Below are positions 13,055 through 13,174 of a stretch of DNA of 13,174 bases, one piece after another (the stretch's first letter is position 1; each line of letters starts with the position of its first letter). Below the pieces are notes generated by a model. It searched no databases. It worked only from the letters and a program-made list of their open reading frames with translations, and had not been told where the DNA came from. Both the position numbers and the translations under genes were made by a program. Source of the stretch: an uncultured Trueperaceae bacterium. Lineage in GTDB: Bacteria > Deinococcota > Deinococci > Deinococcales > Trueperaceae. Location: the NCBI GenBank assembly GCA_937911855.1, contig CALDPK010000227.1, forward strand, positions 1 to 13,174, read 5' to 3'.

Positions 13055-13174
13055 CGGGTCGACCACGTCCTCCTCGATGCTGAGGTAGGCACCGCGGTAG
13101 AACAGCAGCGGGCGGATGTCCCGCTTGGTCGGGCCGAGATTGTCGACCCGACCCAGCACGATCCAGTGGTCTCC
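13055..13174 (-). CDS. Flavin reductase-like protein, C-terminal tail fused to the metal-binding protein
   Basis: The frame is open to the window edge. It reads GDHWIVLGRVDNLG followed by RPLLFYRGAYLSIEED. The pair 'GDHWI-LGRV-DLG' and 'PLLFYRGAY' is typical of the end of HpaC-type short-chain flavin reductases, especially in Actinomycetota. In those proteins the sequence ends shortly after this motif. Here it continues in frame into the TroA-family protein, with no linker. The segment is very GC-rich. Like the left end of the window, it looks like foreign DNA joined to the interior. Confidence 0.65.

Noticed and set aside
12791..13174. A genuine flavin reductase-metal-binding fusion protein
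   Set aside because: The reductase motif normally lies at its C-terminus, and the binding protein lacks its N-terminal half and signal peptide, so neither half would be functional.
1..13174. tRNA, rRNA, CRISPR array, transposase or phage gene
   Set aside because: I read both strands for tRNA T-arm and 3'-end patterns, regularly spaced repeats, and transposase or integrase motifs, and saw none.

Overview
The 13 kb interior looks like chromosome from a GC-rich member of Deinococcota, possibly near Truepera (inference). The best evidence is the long protein at 9716-12514. It has a signal peptide, a single SLH domain, an Ala-rich coiled coil and a beta-rich body ending in Phe, the SlpA outer-membrane layout of that phylum. 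Several genes also have an extended -10 element 5-7 nt before the ATG, which fits the leaderless transcription common in Deinococcus. The family could not be confirmed without database searches.

Layout. The first ~450 bases encode the front of an actinobacterial-looking cobalamin/iron-siderophore-binding lipoprotein, joined in frame to the back half of the GTPase Obg. A tight plus-strand operon follows: obg (3' part), yqeK (HD hydrolase), an LCP/LytR protein, rsfS and yraN. These serve ribosome assembly, nucleotide housekeeping and cell-envelope assembly. A hairpin closes the operon, and trpF follows with its own probable leaderless promoter. A 487-bp gene-free stretch (4294-4780) and the end of trpF hold a cluster of DnaA boxes, two of them perfect, followed by a run of GC-rich hairpins. 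This is a candidate replication origin or DnaA-titration site. Next are a BatA-like von Willebrand A membrane protein, a LapA-domain membrane protein, a small secreted protein, a SufT/MIP18-family Fe-S assembly protein and an unrecognised 205-residue protein. thyX lies convergent on the minus strand.

The 437 bp between thyX and the S-layer gene (9279-9715) hold a TGTTTAC repeat/dyad, a strong TTGACA promoter and a ~200-nt leader. The leader contains a perfect Shine-Dalgarno and a small ORF that overlaps the slpA start as ATGA. slpA ends at a textbook intrinsic terminator.

The right end holds the C-terminal part of a Mn/Zn ABC-transporter binding protein (minus strand), fused in frame to the tail of an actinobacterial-like flavin reductase. 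Both window ends therefore join parts of unrelated genes, with actinobacterial-looking DNA outside. This most likely means chimeric assembly joins at both ends, although a transferred island cannot be excluded from sequence alone. The most interesting native signals are the DnaA-box cluster and the slpA leader.
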